A stretch of DNA of 64,000 nt from NCBI RefSeq assembly GCF_000425345.1, contig NZ_AUDG01000003.1:62001-126000 (forward strand), written 5' to 3'. The position numbers and the translations under genes are program-made. The number at the start of each line of letters is the position of its first letter. The first letter of the stretch is position 1. The notes below the pieces were generated by a model that had not been told where the DNA came from, ran no database searches, and saw nothing but the letters and a program-made list of their open reading frames with translations. Below are positions 1-11,785 of this stretch, piece by piece. This DNA is from Rheinheimera baltica DSM 14885. Lineage in GTDB: Bacteria; Pseudomonadota; Gammaproteobacteria; Enterobacterales; Alteromonadaceae.

Positions 1-74
1 TGGGCTTGAGCCGTAAGGCTAATGCTAGCGAGTGTAAGGGCGGCAACGGAGAAAACGTGGCAATAACTATTCAT
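1..74 (-). CDS. dacA: D-alanyl-D-alanine carboxypeptidase, N-terminal fragment (probable)
   Basis: Only the first 24 codons lie in the window; the gene runs off the left edge. Translation from the ATG at 74 gives a short polar start, a hydrophobic stretch and an A-Q-A end, which is a Sec signal peptide. The identity rests on position: in E. coli and relatives dacA (penicillin-binding protein 5, which trims the terminal D-Ala of peptidoglycan) directly follows rlpA, as here. The gap to rlpA is 46 bases. The visible residues alone cannot prove the family; another exported protein is possible. Confidence 0.6.
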   Translation of the reverse strand, partial: MNSYCHVFSVAALTLASISLTAQA

Positions 75-120
75 GAGACCTGTTCTTTTAATTTATGGAT
101 GATTAAACACTAATTCGAGT

Positions 121-936
121 TCAGCTGCACTGCTGGCTATCAGCAAAATAGGCTGATGGGAAACTTCCCGTACGCAATTGACTTAGCCAGCGTTGAGCCT
201 GTTGCTTGTCATGTATCGGACCCACCAACAAGCGAAAAATTCCACTGGCAGGGCGAACTTCAGACGGCAATGCTTGTTGCTGCTTCAGTTCTTGCTGCAA
301 TTGCGAAAGCTTATTGCTGTCGACGCTGGCAAAGACCTGAATATAGCATGGCTCGACAGGTGTTGTCTGTGCCAGCATGGCCGGCGACTGTAACAGTTCT
401 AACTTAACTCTGGCTGTACCTTGTTGTAGCATCCCCAGCTTGTTGGCAGCAGAATAGGATAAGTCAATAATGCGGTTGGGGTGAAACGGGCCGCGGTCAT
501 TAACTCTGACAATGGCAGTTTGTTTGTTATCCAGATTAGTTACCTTAACGTATGACGGTAGCGGTAGCGTTTTGTGGGCCGCTGTCATAGAAAACATGTT
601 GTAGGTTTCACCATTTGACGTCAGATGGCCGTGAAATTTATTACCATACCAAGACGCAATGCCAACTTCAGTATGATCTACAGCACTAATTAATGGCGTG
701 TAATCTTGGCCAAATAAATTATATGGCTTGTTGCCGCCTCGACTAAGCGGTTCAGATTGAGGCGTTGGGTCAGTCATTTCCAATAAGGTTGGGAGTCGCT
801 TGGGAATGCTGTCTTTGCTTTGTTGATAACGACCGGCATTAGGCTCGCTGGCGCGGCTCTGAGCATTATCACGTGTATTGCTGCATGCCGACAGCAGACA
901 GAGATGGCAAAGCACTACCCACAAGTATTTCATCAT
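121..936 (-). CDS. rlpA: Septal ring lytic transglycosylase RlpA (lipoprotein)
   Basis: RlpA-type outer-membrane lipoprotein that cleaves denuded peptidoglycan glycans at the septum. The 271-residue product has a lipobox ending in Cys18 (L-S-A-C), a double-psi beta-barrel at about 91-178 containing ASWYG and NDRGPF, and a C-terminal SPOR domain from about 195 that would bind denuded glycan. His121 and Asp147 stand 26 residues apart, the same spacing as the His/Asp pair required in the Pseudomonas aeruginosa enzyme, so activity is likely retained. Its ATG overlaps the rodA stop (ATGA), which suggests translational coupling within the dacA-rlpA-rodA-mrdA cell-shape cluster. Confidence 0.95.
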   Translation of the reverse strand: MMKYLWVVLCHLCLLSACSNTRDNAQSRASEPNAGRYQQSKDSIPKRLPTLLEMTDPTPQSEPLSRGGNKPYNLFGQDYTPLISAVDHTEVGIASWYGNKFHGHLTSNGETYNMFSMTAAHKTLPLPSYVKVTNLDNKQTAIVRVNDRGPFHPNRIIDLSYSAANKLGMLQQGTARVKLELLQSPAMLAQTTPVEPCYIQVFASVDSNKLSQLQQELKQQQALPSEVRPASGIFRLLVGPIHDKQQAQRWLSQLRTGSFPSAYFADSQQCS

Positions 937-2051
937 GGCGTTGCCAACATGCGTTTATGTGTACAGACAGACATTATTACCCCAAAAGCAGCCATCAAAG
1001 TTACCATAGAGGTACCGCCATAACTTACCAGCGGCAGTGGCACTCCCACAACCGGTAGCAAGCCCGATACCATACCGATATTAACAAATACGTAGACAAA
1101 AAATGTCAGGGTAAAACTCCCCGCAACTAACTTACTATAATTCTCTTGTGCCTGAGTAGAAATGAACATGCAACGGGCAATAATAAACAGATAGACACCT
1201 AACAAAACCAGCACGCCCAGCAACCCCATTTCTTCACTTACCACGGCAAAGATAAAATCGGTGTGGCGTTCAGGCAAAAATTCCAGTTGTGACTGTGTGC
1301 CCTGTAGGTAACCTTTACCTTCTAACCCACCTGAGCCAATAGCAATTTTTGATTGAATAATGTGGTAGCCAGAGCCAAGTGGATCGCTTTCCGGGTTAAG
1401 AAAAGTGAGGACACGTTGACGTTGGTAGTCATGCATCAAAAAAATCCACAAGACCGGTAAAAATGCCGAAATTACGCCAGCAACAAAAATAATAATGCGC
1501 CAACTCATGCCGGACATAAACAACACAAACACACCCGCAGTAGCAATTAAAATAGAGGTACCCAAATCGGGTTGTTTGGCAATAAGTAAGGTGGGAATAG
1601 CGCACATGAGAAAACCCACCAACAAATGCCATAGTCTGGGAGGTAAATTGTGCGACGAGATAAACCATGCCACGGCCATTGGAACGGCCAGCTTCATTAC
1701 TTCTGACGGTTGAAACTTCATAAAGCCTAAATCTAACCAGCGCTGGGCACCTTTACCCACGTGTCCAACCAATAACACGGCAACTAATAAGCCTAAGCCG
1801 GCAATAAAAAGCGGCAATGACCAGCGCTTCAAGGTTTGAGGCTTAACCTGCGCAATAGCTACCATCACCGCCAGGGCAACGCCAAGACGAATAAGCTGAG
1901 CTTTCATCATGATCATATTTTGGCCTGAGGCACTGTAGAGGATCATTAGGCCAAAGCCCATCAGTAGCATTAATCCGAGCAGTAAGGGGCCGTCAATGTG
2001 GAACAGCGCCAGCCTGCTTTGTCTGGCTGAGCTGTCAAACTGTTCATTCAT
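933..2051 (-). CDS. rodA: Rod-shape peptidoglycan glycosyltransferase RodA
   Basis: SEDS-family polytopic inner-membrane enzyme that polymerises lipid II glycan strands for lateral wall growth, paired with PBP2. The 372-residue protein is nearly all membrane segments and carries family landmarks: KFQPSEVMKL near the middle, RHTDFIFAVVSEEMGLLG in the C-terminal half, and a VSYGGTS motif near the end. Length is typical of E. coli RodA (370). The start overlaps the mrdA stop by 8 bases and the stop overlaps rlpA, so the three genes are probably co-translated. Confidence 0.97.
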   Translation of the reverse strand: MNEQFDSSARQSRLALFHIDGPLLLGLMLLMGFGLMILYSASGQNMIMMKAQLIRLGVALAVMVAIAQVKPQTLKRWSLPLFIAGLGLLVAVLLVGHVGKGAQRWLDLGFMKFQPSEVMKLAVPMAVAWFISSHNLPPRLWHLLVGFLMCAIPTLLIAKQPDLGTSILIATAGVFVLFMSGMSWRIIIFVAGVISAFLPVLWIFLMHDYQRQRVLTFLNPESDPLGSGYHIIQSKIAIGSGGLEGKGYLQGTQSQLEFLPERHTDFIFAVVSEEMGLLGVLVLLGVYLFIIARCMFISTQAQENYSKLVAGSFTLTFFVYVFVNIGMVSGLLPVVGVPLPLVSYGGTSMVTLMAAFGVIMSVCTHKRMLATP

Positions 2052-3912
2052 TGGCGTTTACTCCGGCGGTAAAGTAATAGTCCAGCATATGCCGTGCTAT
2101 CGGCGCCGCATTACTGCCACCGCCACCGGCATTTTCTAATGCTACAGCGATAACAATACTTGGGTTGTCGTAAGGCGCATAGCCAATGTACATAGCATTA
2201 TCCCGCAACCGTTCATCTATCGCCTTGGCATCATATTTTGCATCCTGGGCAATGGCGGCTAGCTGTGCGGTGCCTGTTTTACCTGCCGCATCATAGCTGG
2301 CACCAATAAACGCTTTGTGTGCCGTGCCTCCGATGTCTTTCACTGTGCGATGCATGGTATCTCTTACCACCTGCCAGTTATTTGGGTCTACAACTTCTAT
2401 TGCCGGTTGTAATGGTGGTGAGTGAAAAGTGGTGTTTTGTTCATCGCTAAAAGCAGTTACCAGATGTGGCGTAGCCAACTGCCCCTCATTTAATATTACG
2501 GCCGTGGCAACAATCAGTTGCAGTGGGGTCGTCGTCCAGTAACTTTGGCCAATACTTAACGGCACGGTATCACCGAGATACCAAGGCTGATTGTGTCTGG
2601 CGCGCTTCCAGCCGCGAGATGGCATAATGCCGCTACTTTCTTCAAAAATATCAATGCCGGTTCTTTCACCAAAACCCATTTTTCCCATGTATTCAGAGAT
2701 ACGATCAATGCCGAGTTTTACCCCTAATTCGTAGAAAAATGTATCGCAGCTCTTCATCACCGCAGTGTAAATATCTACCCAGCCATGGCCCCAGCTTATG
2801 TGGTCGCGAAAGCGGTGGTCGACATTTGGCAGCATAAAATATCCCGGGTCCCAAATTTTACTGCTGGGTGTAATGGTATTCGTTTCAAGGCCGAGTAATG
2901 CGAGATGTGGTTTAATCGTTGACGCCGGAGGGTAGGTAGCTTGTGTTACCCGGTTAAACAGTGGTTTGTCGCGCGAGTGCAGCAGTGCATTGTAGTTGGT
3001 TGAGCTAATACCGTGGACAAACAGGTTAGGATCGTAACTTGGGTTGCTATAAAACGCCAATACTGCACCATCACGCGGGTCCATCGCCACAATAGCGCCA
3101 CGTTGATCTTTTAGCACTTGCTGAGCAGTGAGTTGTAAGCCAACATCTAGTCCCAGATGAATATTTTGTCCAGACACTGCAGGAACTGAACGCAATACCC
3201 GGATTAGCCGGCCACGGTTATTAACTTCAACTTCCTGGTAACCCATGGTGCCATGTAACTCACGCTGGTAAAAACGTTCCAGACCAATTTTGCCAATATC
3301 GCGGCTGGCGGCATAGTTAGCGGCCTCACCATCTTCATCAAGTTGTTGCAGTTCACGGGTATTTATTTTGCCAATGTAGCCTAGCGCATGAGTAAACAGA
3401 TCACCAAACGGATAATGGCGGCTTAAACGGGCTTCTACCGTAATACCCGGGAAACGGTGTTGATTCGCAGCAAGTATGGCAACTTCGGTATCGTCGAGTT
3501 GCTCTTTTAATGCAATGCTATTAAAGCGGCGCTGTGCTTTGACATGCTTGAGGAATGACTCTATTTGCTCTGGTGTAATATCAATTAACTGAGCCAGTGC
3601 TGAAAGCACCTCATCCATATCTTTGATTTGTTCAGGTACCAGCTCCAGTGAGAAAACCGGCCGGTTTTCCGCAAGTAAAATACCACTTCTATCGTAGATT
3701 AGACCGCGATTAGGTGCCATCGGCATAACTTTAATGCGATTACCTTCAGAGCGGGTTTGATAATCTTGATACGAGACTATCTGCAACTGATATTGGTTAA
3801 AGATAATGACGCAAAACAGTATCGCAACAACTGACATTGCTACCACAGCCCTGTGGTTAAACAGTCTGGTTTCGGCAGCGAAATCCTGGATGGCAACGCG
3901 CTTTTTTAACAT
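2044..3912 (-). CDS. mrdA: Penicillin-binding protein 2, elongasome transpeptidase
   Basis: Class B PBP that cross-links peptidoglycan with RodA during elongation. The 622-residue protein has one N-terminal membrane anchor at about 24-46, a PBP dimer domain, then a transpeptidase domain with the nucleophile in STIK (Ser331), the second motif SCD (388-390) and KTG (545-547). Motif spacing and length match the E. coli PBP2 family (633 residues). It lies 2 bases after rlmH and overlaps rodA, in the standard rlmH-mrdA-mrdB order. Confidence 0.97.
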   Translation of the reverse strand: MLKKRVAIQDFAAETRLFNHRAVVAMSVVAILFCVIIFNQYQLQIVSYQDYQTRSEGNRIKVMPMAPNRGLIYDRSGILLAENRPVFSLELVPEQIKDMDEVLSALAQLIDITPEQIESFLKHVKAQRRFNSIALKEQLDDTEVAILAANQHRFPGITVEARLSRHYPFGDLFTHALGYIGKINTRELQQLDEDGEAANYAASRDIGKIGLERFYQRELHGTMGYQEVEVNNRGRLIRVLRSVPAVSGQNIHLGLDVGLQLTAQQVLKDQRGAIVAMDPRDGAVLAFYSNPSYDPNLFVHGISSTNYNALLHSRDKPLFNRVTQATYPPASTIKPHLALLGLETNTITPSSKIWDPGYFMLPNVDHRFRDHISWGHGWVDIYTAVMKSCDTFFYELGVKLGIDRISEYMGKMGFGERTGIDIFEESSGIMPSRGWKRARHNQPWYLGDTVPLSIGQSYWTTTPLQLIVATAVILNEGQLATPHLVTAFSDEQNTTFHSPPLQPAIEVVDPNNWQVVRDTMHRTVKDIGGTAHKAFIGASYDAAGKTGTAQLAAIAQDAKYDAKAIDERLRDNAMYIGYAPYDNPSIVIAVALENAGGGGSNAAPIARHMLDYYFTAGVNANE

Positions 3913-3914
3913 CT

Positions 3915-4385
3915 TTACTCGCGATGATAAGGATGGTTAGTACAAATGCTCCATGCCCGATACAAACTTTCTGCCAGTACGACTCTCACCATCGGGTGAG
4001 GCAGTGTTAGCGCAGACAGCGACCATTTAGCCTCACTGGCAGCGATACACGCTGGTGCCAAACCCTCTGGTCCGCCAACCAGCAAACAGACATCACGGCC
4101 ATCTCGTTGCCAGTCGGTTAACTTACTGGCCAGCTGTGGGCTACTCCAGTTATCACCGGTTACTTCCAGTGTCACTATTTTGCTACCCCGCGGCACAACC
4201 GCCAGCATTTTTTCACCTTCTTGTTCAAGAATGCGTTTAATATCAGCGTTTTTACCCCGTTTCCCCGCGGGTATTTCGATTAATTCCAACGCCATATCGC
4301 GCGGAAAGCGGCGGGCGTATTCGTCGTAGCCGCTTTGTACCCAAGCTGGCATTTTACTGCCTACAGCAATCAGTATTAACTTCAT
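3915..4385 (-). CDS. rlmH: 23S rRNA (pseudouridine1915-N3)-methyltransferase RlmH
   Basis: SPOUT-class methyltransferase that methylates pseudouridine 1915 in helix 69 of 23S rRNA on assembled ribosomes. The 156-residue length is the family norm (155 in E. coli). The product shows the VGGPEG loop of the trefoil-knot SAM site and the conserved C-terminus [20 protein letters not shown]. It sits 6 bases after rsfS, another late-ribosome factor, as in most gammaproteobacteria. Confidence 0.97.
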   Translation of the reverse strand: MKLILIAVGSKMPAWVQSGYDEYARRFPRDMALELIEIPAGKRGKNADIKRILEQEGEKMLAVVPRGSKIVTLEVTGDNWSSPQLASKLTDWQRDGRDVCLLVGGPEGLAPACIAASEAKWSLSALTLPHPMVRVVLAESLYRAWSICTNHPYHRE

Positions 4386-4391
4386 ACTGGT

Positions 4392-4712
4392 TTAAGCACC
4401 CCAAAGTTTTTCCAGCTGGTAAAAGCTGCGGCTTTCTTCCAGCATGACGTGCACAACTACGTCGTCCAAATCTAGCAAAACCCACTCACCAGAGCTTTGG
4501 CCTTCAATGCCTAGCGCATTAATACCGGCTTTTTTAACTTCTGCCGCAACATAGTCAGCAATTGATTTAGTATGTCGATTAGATGTGCCTGAACACACTA
4601 TCATGAACTCTGTTACGCTAGACTTACCACGGACATCTAACACAACAATATCACGGCCTTTCATATCGTCAATTTTGTCTTGAACAAAACTTACTAACTC
4701 GGATGTTTGCAC
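4392..4712 (-). CDS. rsfS: Ribosome silencing factor RsfS
   Basis: Binds uL14 on the large subunit and blocks subunit joining when nutrients are scarce. The product has the RsfS/Iojap core with GRDIVVLDVRGKSSVTEFMIVCSGTS and the EGQSSGEWVLLDLDDVVVHVM block. An ATG lies six codons upstream at 4730, but the GTG at 4712 is preferred: AGAGGA precedes it at normal spacing and the resulting 106 residues match the usual 105. The first gene downstream is rlmH. The cobC gene that follows rsfS in E. coli is absent. Confidence 0.95.
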   Translation of the reverse strand: MQTSELVSFVQDKIDDMKGRDIVVLDVRGKSSVTEFMIVCSGTSNRHTKSIADYVAAEVKKAGINALGIEGQSSGEWVLLDLDDVVVHVMLEESRSFYQLEKLWGA

Positions 4713-4774
4713 CCTAAATCCTCTGCACATTAAAAAAGCGGCATTTTAGCATAGTTTACGTCTGGCGATAGCTC

Positions 4775-5410
4775 TTACGCCTGATAGAGTTGTTGTGTAG
4801 CAATATAGTTCAATACGACAGGATCTAAAGTGTCAGTGCCTGGGTTAGCGCTAACAAGTTGTTGACGAATATGGCTGGCACTGATGGCGTGAAGTGGGTT
4901 ATCAAGCAGTAAAATTTTACCGGCACTAACCTGTTTCAGCGACGTTACATTGTTGATGCCATAGTGCTGCAATAGGAATGGCGCATCACCCTCTGCCGCG
5001 CTATATCCTGGCCGTTGGCATACCAAAATATGGGCCTGCTTTAAAATACCTTGCCAGTCTTTCCACTGTTGGAAGTAGCAAAGTGAGTCCATGCCAATAA
5101 TAAAGTAGAAACGGCTGTTGGGTTCGCGGTGGGTGAGCAATGCTAAACTGTCTGCGGTGTAAGACGCGCTTTGCTTGTCCAGCTCCAGCCTTTCCAATGA
5201 AAGCCTTGGGTAAGATTGTATCGCCAGTGTTACCATAGCGGCGCGTTGTTCACTGGTTGCACCAGGTGTGGCGCGATGTGCAGGTAAATGGCATGGCATT
5301 AGTCTAACTTCGTCAAGTTGACAGTGCTGCTGCACGAAGCGAGCACAGCTAACGTGTCCCAGGTGTACCGGGTCAAAAGTTCCCCCCAGAATGCCAATAT
5401 GCTTAGTCAT
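4775..5410 (-). CDS. nadD: Nicotinate-mononucleotide adenylyltransferase NadD
   Basis: Joins nicotinate mononucleotide to AMP from ATP in NAD synthesis, in the cytoplasm. The nucleotidyltransferase signature GGTFDPVHLGH is at 9-19, and the C-terminal ISASHIRQ corresponds to the ISSTxIR phosphate-binding motif. At 211 residues it has the family length. The start overlaps the holA stop by 8 bases. The 62-base gap after it to rsfS holds no recognisable gene. Confidence 0.97.
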   Translation of the reverse strand: MTKHIGILGGTFDPVHLGHVSCARFVQQHCQLDEVRLMPCHLPAHRATPGATSEQRAAMVTLAIQSYPRLSLERLELDKQSASYTADSLALLTHREPNSRFYFIIGMDSLCYFQQWKDWQGILKQAHILVCQRPGYSAAEGDAPFLLQHYGINNVTSLKQVSAGKILLLDNPLHAISASHIRQQLVSANPGTDTLDPVVLNYIATQQLYQA

Positions 5411-6446
5411 ATCCCGCCTGTTGTTGCAGTGAAAACGCTTTAGGTACTGGCTGAATAAACAAGGTAACCAGGTGTGCTAGTGCAACGTCAGTATTACTCA
5501 GGCGACCTCCTTTATATAGCCGGTCGAATGCTGCCAGTTCTTGTAGCAGATAATCCAACCAGTTAATGGAGAGCCGTTTTAACGCCTGTTGATACAGCGG
5601 TTGGCGCTTTGGCCAGATAGCCAACGTTTTAAAGAGATTATTGAGGTTGTGCTTCTCAGCCTGTTGCAGTTGTCGCAGTTGTAGTACTTCTTTTTGCAGT
5701 TGCCAGGCGATAATCACCGGTTCGACATCTTGCTGACACAAACGCTGCAGCTTGTGCAACGCATCGTGGGTTTGGCCTTGCAAGATAGCATCAACTAACT
5801 GAAACACGGTAAAGTTTGAATGGTCAGCTAAAAACTGACTAAGTGAGGCGGCATCCAGCGGCTGGTCAATATTACTCAGTGCCAATTTTTCCAGTTCTTG
5901 CCTTGCAGCTAAAAGGTTGCCCGCACAGTGCTGTTGTAACAATGTCAGTGCGTCACTACTGAGCTGCAGCTGGAGTTGTCGGGCGCGTTCTTTTAACCAT
6001 TGCATACTTTGACGCTCATCCAACGGATAAACGGGTACTTGTACCGCTTGGTTTTGCAATTGCTTAAACCAGGCCAGCTTACTGACTTCGCTATGGCTGC
6101 GATCGCCATGAATAAGCAGAATAATGTCCTGATGTAACTGTTGAGGTAGCGCTTTTAACTGTTCATTTGCTGCAGTGGACAGCTTTTGCTGTGCCAGTTC
6201 TAATTCAATAAGCCGTTTTTCAGCAAATAATGACATCGCTTGAAGCTCGTTGTTGAGTTCATTCCAATCAAATTGCGTATCGGCAGTCAGGCTAATGCGT
6301 TCAGCAAAGCCTTTTTGTTTGGCTGCAGCGCGAATGGCGTCAATGGCTTCAAGTTTTTGCAGTGGTTCATCACCAAACAGCAAGTAGCAGGGCGCTAGCG
6401 CACCAGCTAAATGCTGGGGTAATTGATTGGCATACAGTTTTTGCAT
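5403..6446 (-). CDS. holA: DNA polymerase III delta subunit HolA
   Basis: Clamp-loader subunit that opens the beta sliding clamp. The 347-residue product begins with a delta-type N-terminus (YANQLPQHL, then PCYLLFGDEPLQKLEA) and continues with the poorly conserved AAA+-like and helical collar domains; length matches E. coli delta (343). A TTG codon precedes the ATG, but the ATG at 6446 is taken as start. It lies between lptE and nadD, the standard gammaproteobacterial order, which supports the call as much as the sequence does. Confidence 0.95.
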   Translation of the reverse strand: MQKLYANQLPQHLAGALAPCYLLFGDEPLQKLEAIDAIRAAAKQKGFAERISLTADTQFDWNELNNELQAMSLFAEKRLIELELAQQKLSTAANEQLKALPQQLHQDIILLIHGDRSHSEVSKLAWFKQLQNQAVQVPVYPLDERQSMQWLKERARQLQLQLSSDALTLLQQHCAGNLLAARQELEKLALSNIDQPLDAASLSQFLADHSNFTVFQLVDAILQGQTHDALHKLQRLCQQDVEPVIIAWQLQKEVLQLRQLQQAEKHNLNNLFKTLAIWPKRQPLYQQALKRLSINWLDYLLQELAAFDRLYKGGRLSNTDVALAHLVTLFIQPVPKAFSLQQQAGYD

Positions 6447-6465
6447 CAACCTTGCCCAATGCGCA

Positions 6466-6960
6466 TCAATGCAGCCGGGACAATTGACGCATAATGCGGT
6501 TGGCGGCCTGCTGGCGAAGTTCGCCCAGCATCAATTCCAGCTCTTTGGCTTTCGCTAACGCTTGGTTTGGGTCGTCCTGATAATCGCGGAACAGCTCAAA
6601 TTGATAGTTTTGTGGTTCACCTTCAGGCATGGTGAGTGCATAGCGCACTCTATAAATTAGCTCGTACTCAGCGACCTGGCCATTAGGGAATAATGACAGG
6701 GTGCGTCGCTCAAGGGTGTCGTCAATGAGTTGTAGTACCGGTGCAGACTGCTGATAACTTTTCAGCAGTTGCACATTGTTTTGCTCCAACCTGGTGCTTA
6801 GTAACGAGGCTAGTTCAGAATGACGCTGACTTTGAACATGCATCGCCGGGAAATGGCTAAGGGGTAAATCACCGCGCAGATGAAAGCCGCAGCTACTTAG
6901 CAACATGCTACTAAGTAGCACACCACATTTCAGCAGCCGCATTGCACTGAAGCGGACCAT
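6466..6960 (-). CDS. lptE: LPS-assembly lipoprotein LptE
   Basis: Outer-membrane lipoprotein that plugs the LptD barrel and helps deliver LPS to the cell surface. The 164-residue product has a signal peptide with lipobox ending in Cys24 followed at once by GFHLRG, the family N-terminal hallmark. It begins 2 bases after the leuS stop. A second ATG six codons in lacks a ribosome site, so the first is kept. The remainder is low in conservation, as is usual for LptE. Confidence 0.95.
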   Translation of the reverse strand: MVRFSAMRLLKCGVLLSSMLLSSCGFHLRGDLPLSHFPAMHVQSQRHSELASLLSTRLEQNNVQLLKSYQQSAPVLQLIDDTLERRTLSLFPNGQVAEYELIYRVRYALTMPEGEPQNYQFELFRDYQDDPNQALAKAKELELMLGELRQQAANRIMRQLSRLH

Positions 6961-6961
6961 A

Positions 6962-9553
<2,592 letters not shown>

Positions 9554-9633
9554 TCAGGTCTTCCGAAAAAGGGGGTTAGTACAGCTGCCGCAATTACGGC
9601 AAAAAAGTACCCATAGCATACCGCAGAGGCGTA

Positions 9634-9665
9634 TTGACAACAATAAGCAGCGCATTGTCTATACT
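9634..9665 (+). promoter_or_regulatory. Candidate sigma-70 promoter for the zinc-ribbon gene
   Basis: A perfect TTGACA at 9634-9639 is followed by TATACT at 9660-9665. The 20-base spacer is longer than the preferred 17, which lowers confidence. The site lies 24 bases before the gene start and a strong AGGAGG ribosome site follows. Confidence 0.35.
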
Positions 9666-9688
9666 TGTTTTACATAACAGGAGGCGTA

Positions 9689-10171
9689 ATGACAGATTTT
9701 GTGAAGCGATATCAGCAGTGGCTTAGCGAATTTAACCGCACTTTACAGCAAAATGATCAGTTGCAGTTGGACAGTATGGTGCATTTTGTCGAGCAATTTA
9801 AAGCCTATTTAAAGGCTGGTAAGGATTTAAGTGCCTATGAAACGACCTTGTTTGTCGAAACGCTAAAACGGCAGTGGCAGGAGCACAATGAGCAAGAGCT
9901 TGCACAAAAAGCCCATGAACCGCCTTCACTGTGGCCAGAGGCATTGTGGCAAGAGCTAAGTAGTATTACCGACAAAAGCCAGTTGGAATGGCAAGAGTTG
10001 GTGCAGGATTTCAAGCATCAGGGTGTTTATTATCAGGGCGAAGTGGTTGGTATGGGTCGTTATCGCTGCAGCCATTGCTTGCAGCACATCGACTATACTC
10101 ACCCTACAGAATTACTGGTATGCAATGATTGCGGTGGTGTGCAGTTTTTTCGTGAAGGCTTACCGGTTTAA
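9689..10171 (+). CDS. Zinc-ribbon protein, DUF1451/YbeL family
   Basis: 160-residue cytoplasmic protein of unknown function. A helical, Gln/Glu-rich N-terminal two-thirds is followed by a zinc ribbon made of CSHC and CNDC about 25 residues apart, the DUF1451 arrangement. An upstream ATG at 9665 is in frame, but the ATG at 9689 directly follows AGGAGGCGTA and is the clear start. In E. coli ybeL also lies beside leuS, so this is conserved synteny. No catalytic motif is visible. Confidence 0.9.
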   Translation: MTDFVKRYQQWLSEFNRTLQQNDQLQLDSMVHFVEQFKAYLKAGKDLSAYETTLFVETLKRQWQEHNEQELAQKAHEPPSLWPEALWQELSSITDKSQLEWQELVQDFKHQGVYYQGEVVGMGRYRCSHCLQHIDYTHPTELLVCNDCGGVQFFREGLPV

Positions 10172-10272
10172 GGCTAATACATAATACGCCAACAAAGCTA
10201 GTTTACGGGTGGGCAGACGGGCTGATTATTGCTAGAATATGCGCCCTCTGTTTTGCTTAATCGGCGCCTGTC

Positions 10273-11757
10273 ATGCTTATGTACTTAAAACAACACTGGT
10301 TTTCTAACCTGCGCGGTGATGTGCTTTCAGCGCTGGTAGTCGCCTTGGCGTTGATACCTGAAGCTATCGCATTTTCCATTATTGCCGGAGTTGATCCCAA
10401 GGTAGGGTTATATGCTTCATTTTGCATAGCGGTAATAACTGCCTTTGCGGGTGGTCGTCCTGCGATGATCTCAGCTGCGACGGGTGCCATGGCGTTGGTT
10501 ATGGTCACGCTAGTGCGTGAGCATGGCTTACAATACCTGTTGGCTGCAACCTTACTTACCGGCTTACTACAAATTATTTTCGGCTATTTTAAGCTAGGCG
10601 ATTTAATGCGCTTTGTCTCGCGTTCAGTGGTCACCGGCTTTGTCAATGCATTGGCTATTTTGATATTTATGGCGCAATTGCCCGAACTAAGCGGTCAGCA
10701 TGGTACGGCTCTGGTCTACGGTATGACCGCGCTGGGCCTGGCGATTATTTACTTGTTTCCCTATGTCACTAAAGCCGTTCCTTCGCCGTTGGTATGCATT
10801 TTAGTATTAACTGCATTAGCGATATATTTTGGTTTTGATATTCGCACTGTGGCTGATATGGGCGAGTTACCTGACAGCTTACCGATATTTTTATGGCCTG
10901 AAGTTCCACTAACGTTGAATACACTTATTATTATTTTTCCGTATGCTTTGGCGCTGGCTGTAGTGGGGATTTTGGAGTCATTAATGACCGCCACCATCGT
11001 GGATGACTTAACCGACACCAGCAGCGATAAAAACCGTGAGTGTGTTGGTCAGGGCATCGCCAATATTGGCTCAGGGCTTATTGGTGGTATGGCAGGTTGT
11101 GCCATGATTGGCCAGTCTATCATTAACGTAAAATCAGGCGGTCGTACTCGCTTATCCACTCTGTTAGCGGGTGTGTTTTTATTAATTTTAATTGTGTTTT
11201 TAGATGCGTGGGTCGGTTTAATTCCTATGGCCGCCTTGGTGGCCATTATGATCATGGTGTCTATTGGTACCTTTAACTGGGGCTCAATTAAAGATTTACG
11301 CACCAACCCTAAAAGCTCTAGTGTAGTGATGATAGCCACCGTTATTGTTACCGTGTTTACGCATAACCTGGCCTATGGCGTGTTAGTTGGCGTGTTATTT
11401 AGTGCGCTGTTTTTTGCCAGCAAAGTGGGCAAAATACTGTTTATTGGCTCGAAACTCAGCGCAGACGGCCATCAACGCCAATACCAGGTGGTTGGTCAGG
11501 TGTTTTTTACCTCGGCGGAGCATTTTATCGCCGGTTTTAACTTTAAAGAGGCCGTAGAGCAGGTGCAAATTGATTTGAGCCGGGCACACTTTTGGGATAT
11601 TACCGCCATCAGTTCACTGGACAAAGTGGTGCTGAAGTTTCGCCGTGAAGGCACCAAAGTAGAGCTAATTGGTTTAAACGAGGCCAGTGCCACCTTAGTG
11701 GATAAATTTGGTGTGCACAATCAGCCTGATGCCGTTGAAAAGCTGATGGGCCACTGA
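10273..11757 (+). CDS. SulP-family inorganic anion transporter with STAS domain
   Basis: SLC26/SulP permease, moving sulfate, bicarbonate or another anion across the inner membrane. The 494-residue protein has about 10-12 membrane segments starting with the family-typical [21 protein letters not shown], then a C-terminal cytoplasmic STAS domain from about 405. The substrate cannot be read from sequence. No ribosome site is obvious before the ATG, and a second ATG lies two codons in. The adjacent tandem Usp gene starts 28 bases downstream and is likely co-transcribed, suggesting a link of transport to energy or stress state. Confidence 0.92.
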   Translation: MLMYLKQHWFSNLRGDVLSALVVALALIPEAIAFSIIAGVDPKVGLYASFCIAVITAFAGGRPAMISAATGAMALVMVTLVREHGLQYLLAATLLTGLLQIIFGYFKLGDLMRFVSRSVVTGFVNALAILIFMAQLPELSGQHGTALVYGMTALGLAIIYLFPYVTKAVPSPLVCILVLTALAIYFGFDIRTVADMGELPDSLPIFLWPEVPLTLNTLIIIFPYALALAVVGILESLMTATIVDDLTDTSSDKNRECVGQGIANIGSGLIGGMAGCAMIGQSIINVKSGGRTRLSTLLAGVFLLILIVFLDAWVGLIPMAALVAIMIMVSIGTFNWGSIKDLRTNPKSSSVVMIATVIVTVFTHNLAYGVLVGVLFSALFFASKVGKILFIGSKLSADGHQRQYQVVGQVFFTSAEHFIAGFNFKEAVEQVQIDLSRAHFWDITAISSLDKVVLKFRREGTKVELIGLNEASATLVDKFGVHNQPDAVEKLMGH

Positions 11758-11785
11758 TAAGTAAACTGGACTACGGAGCAAAGTA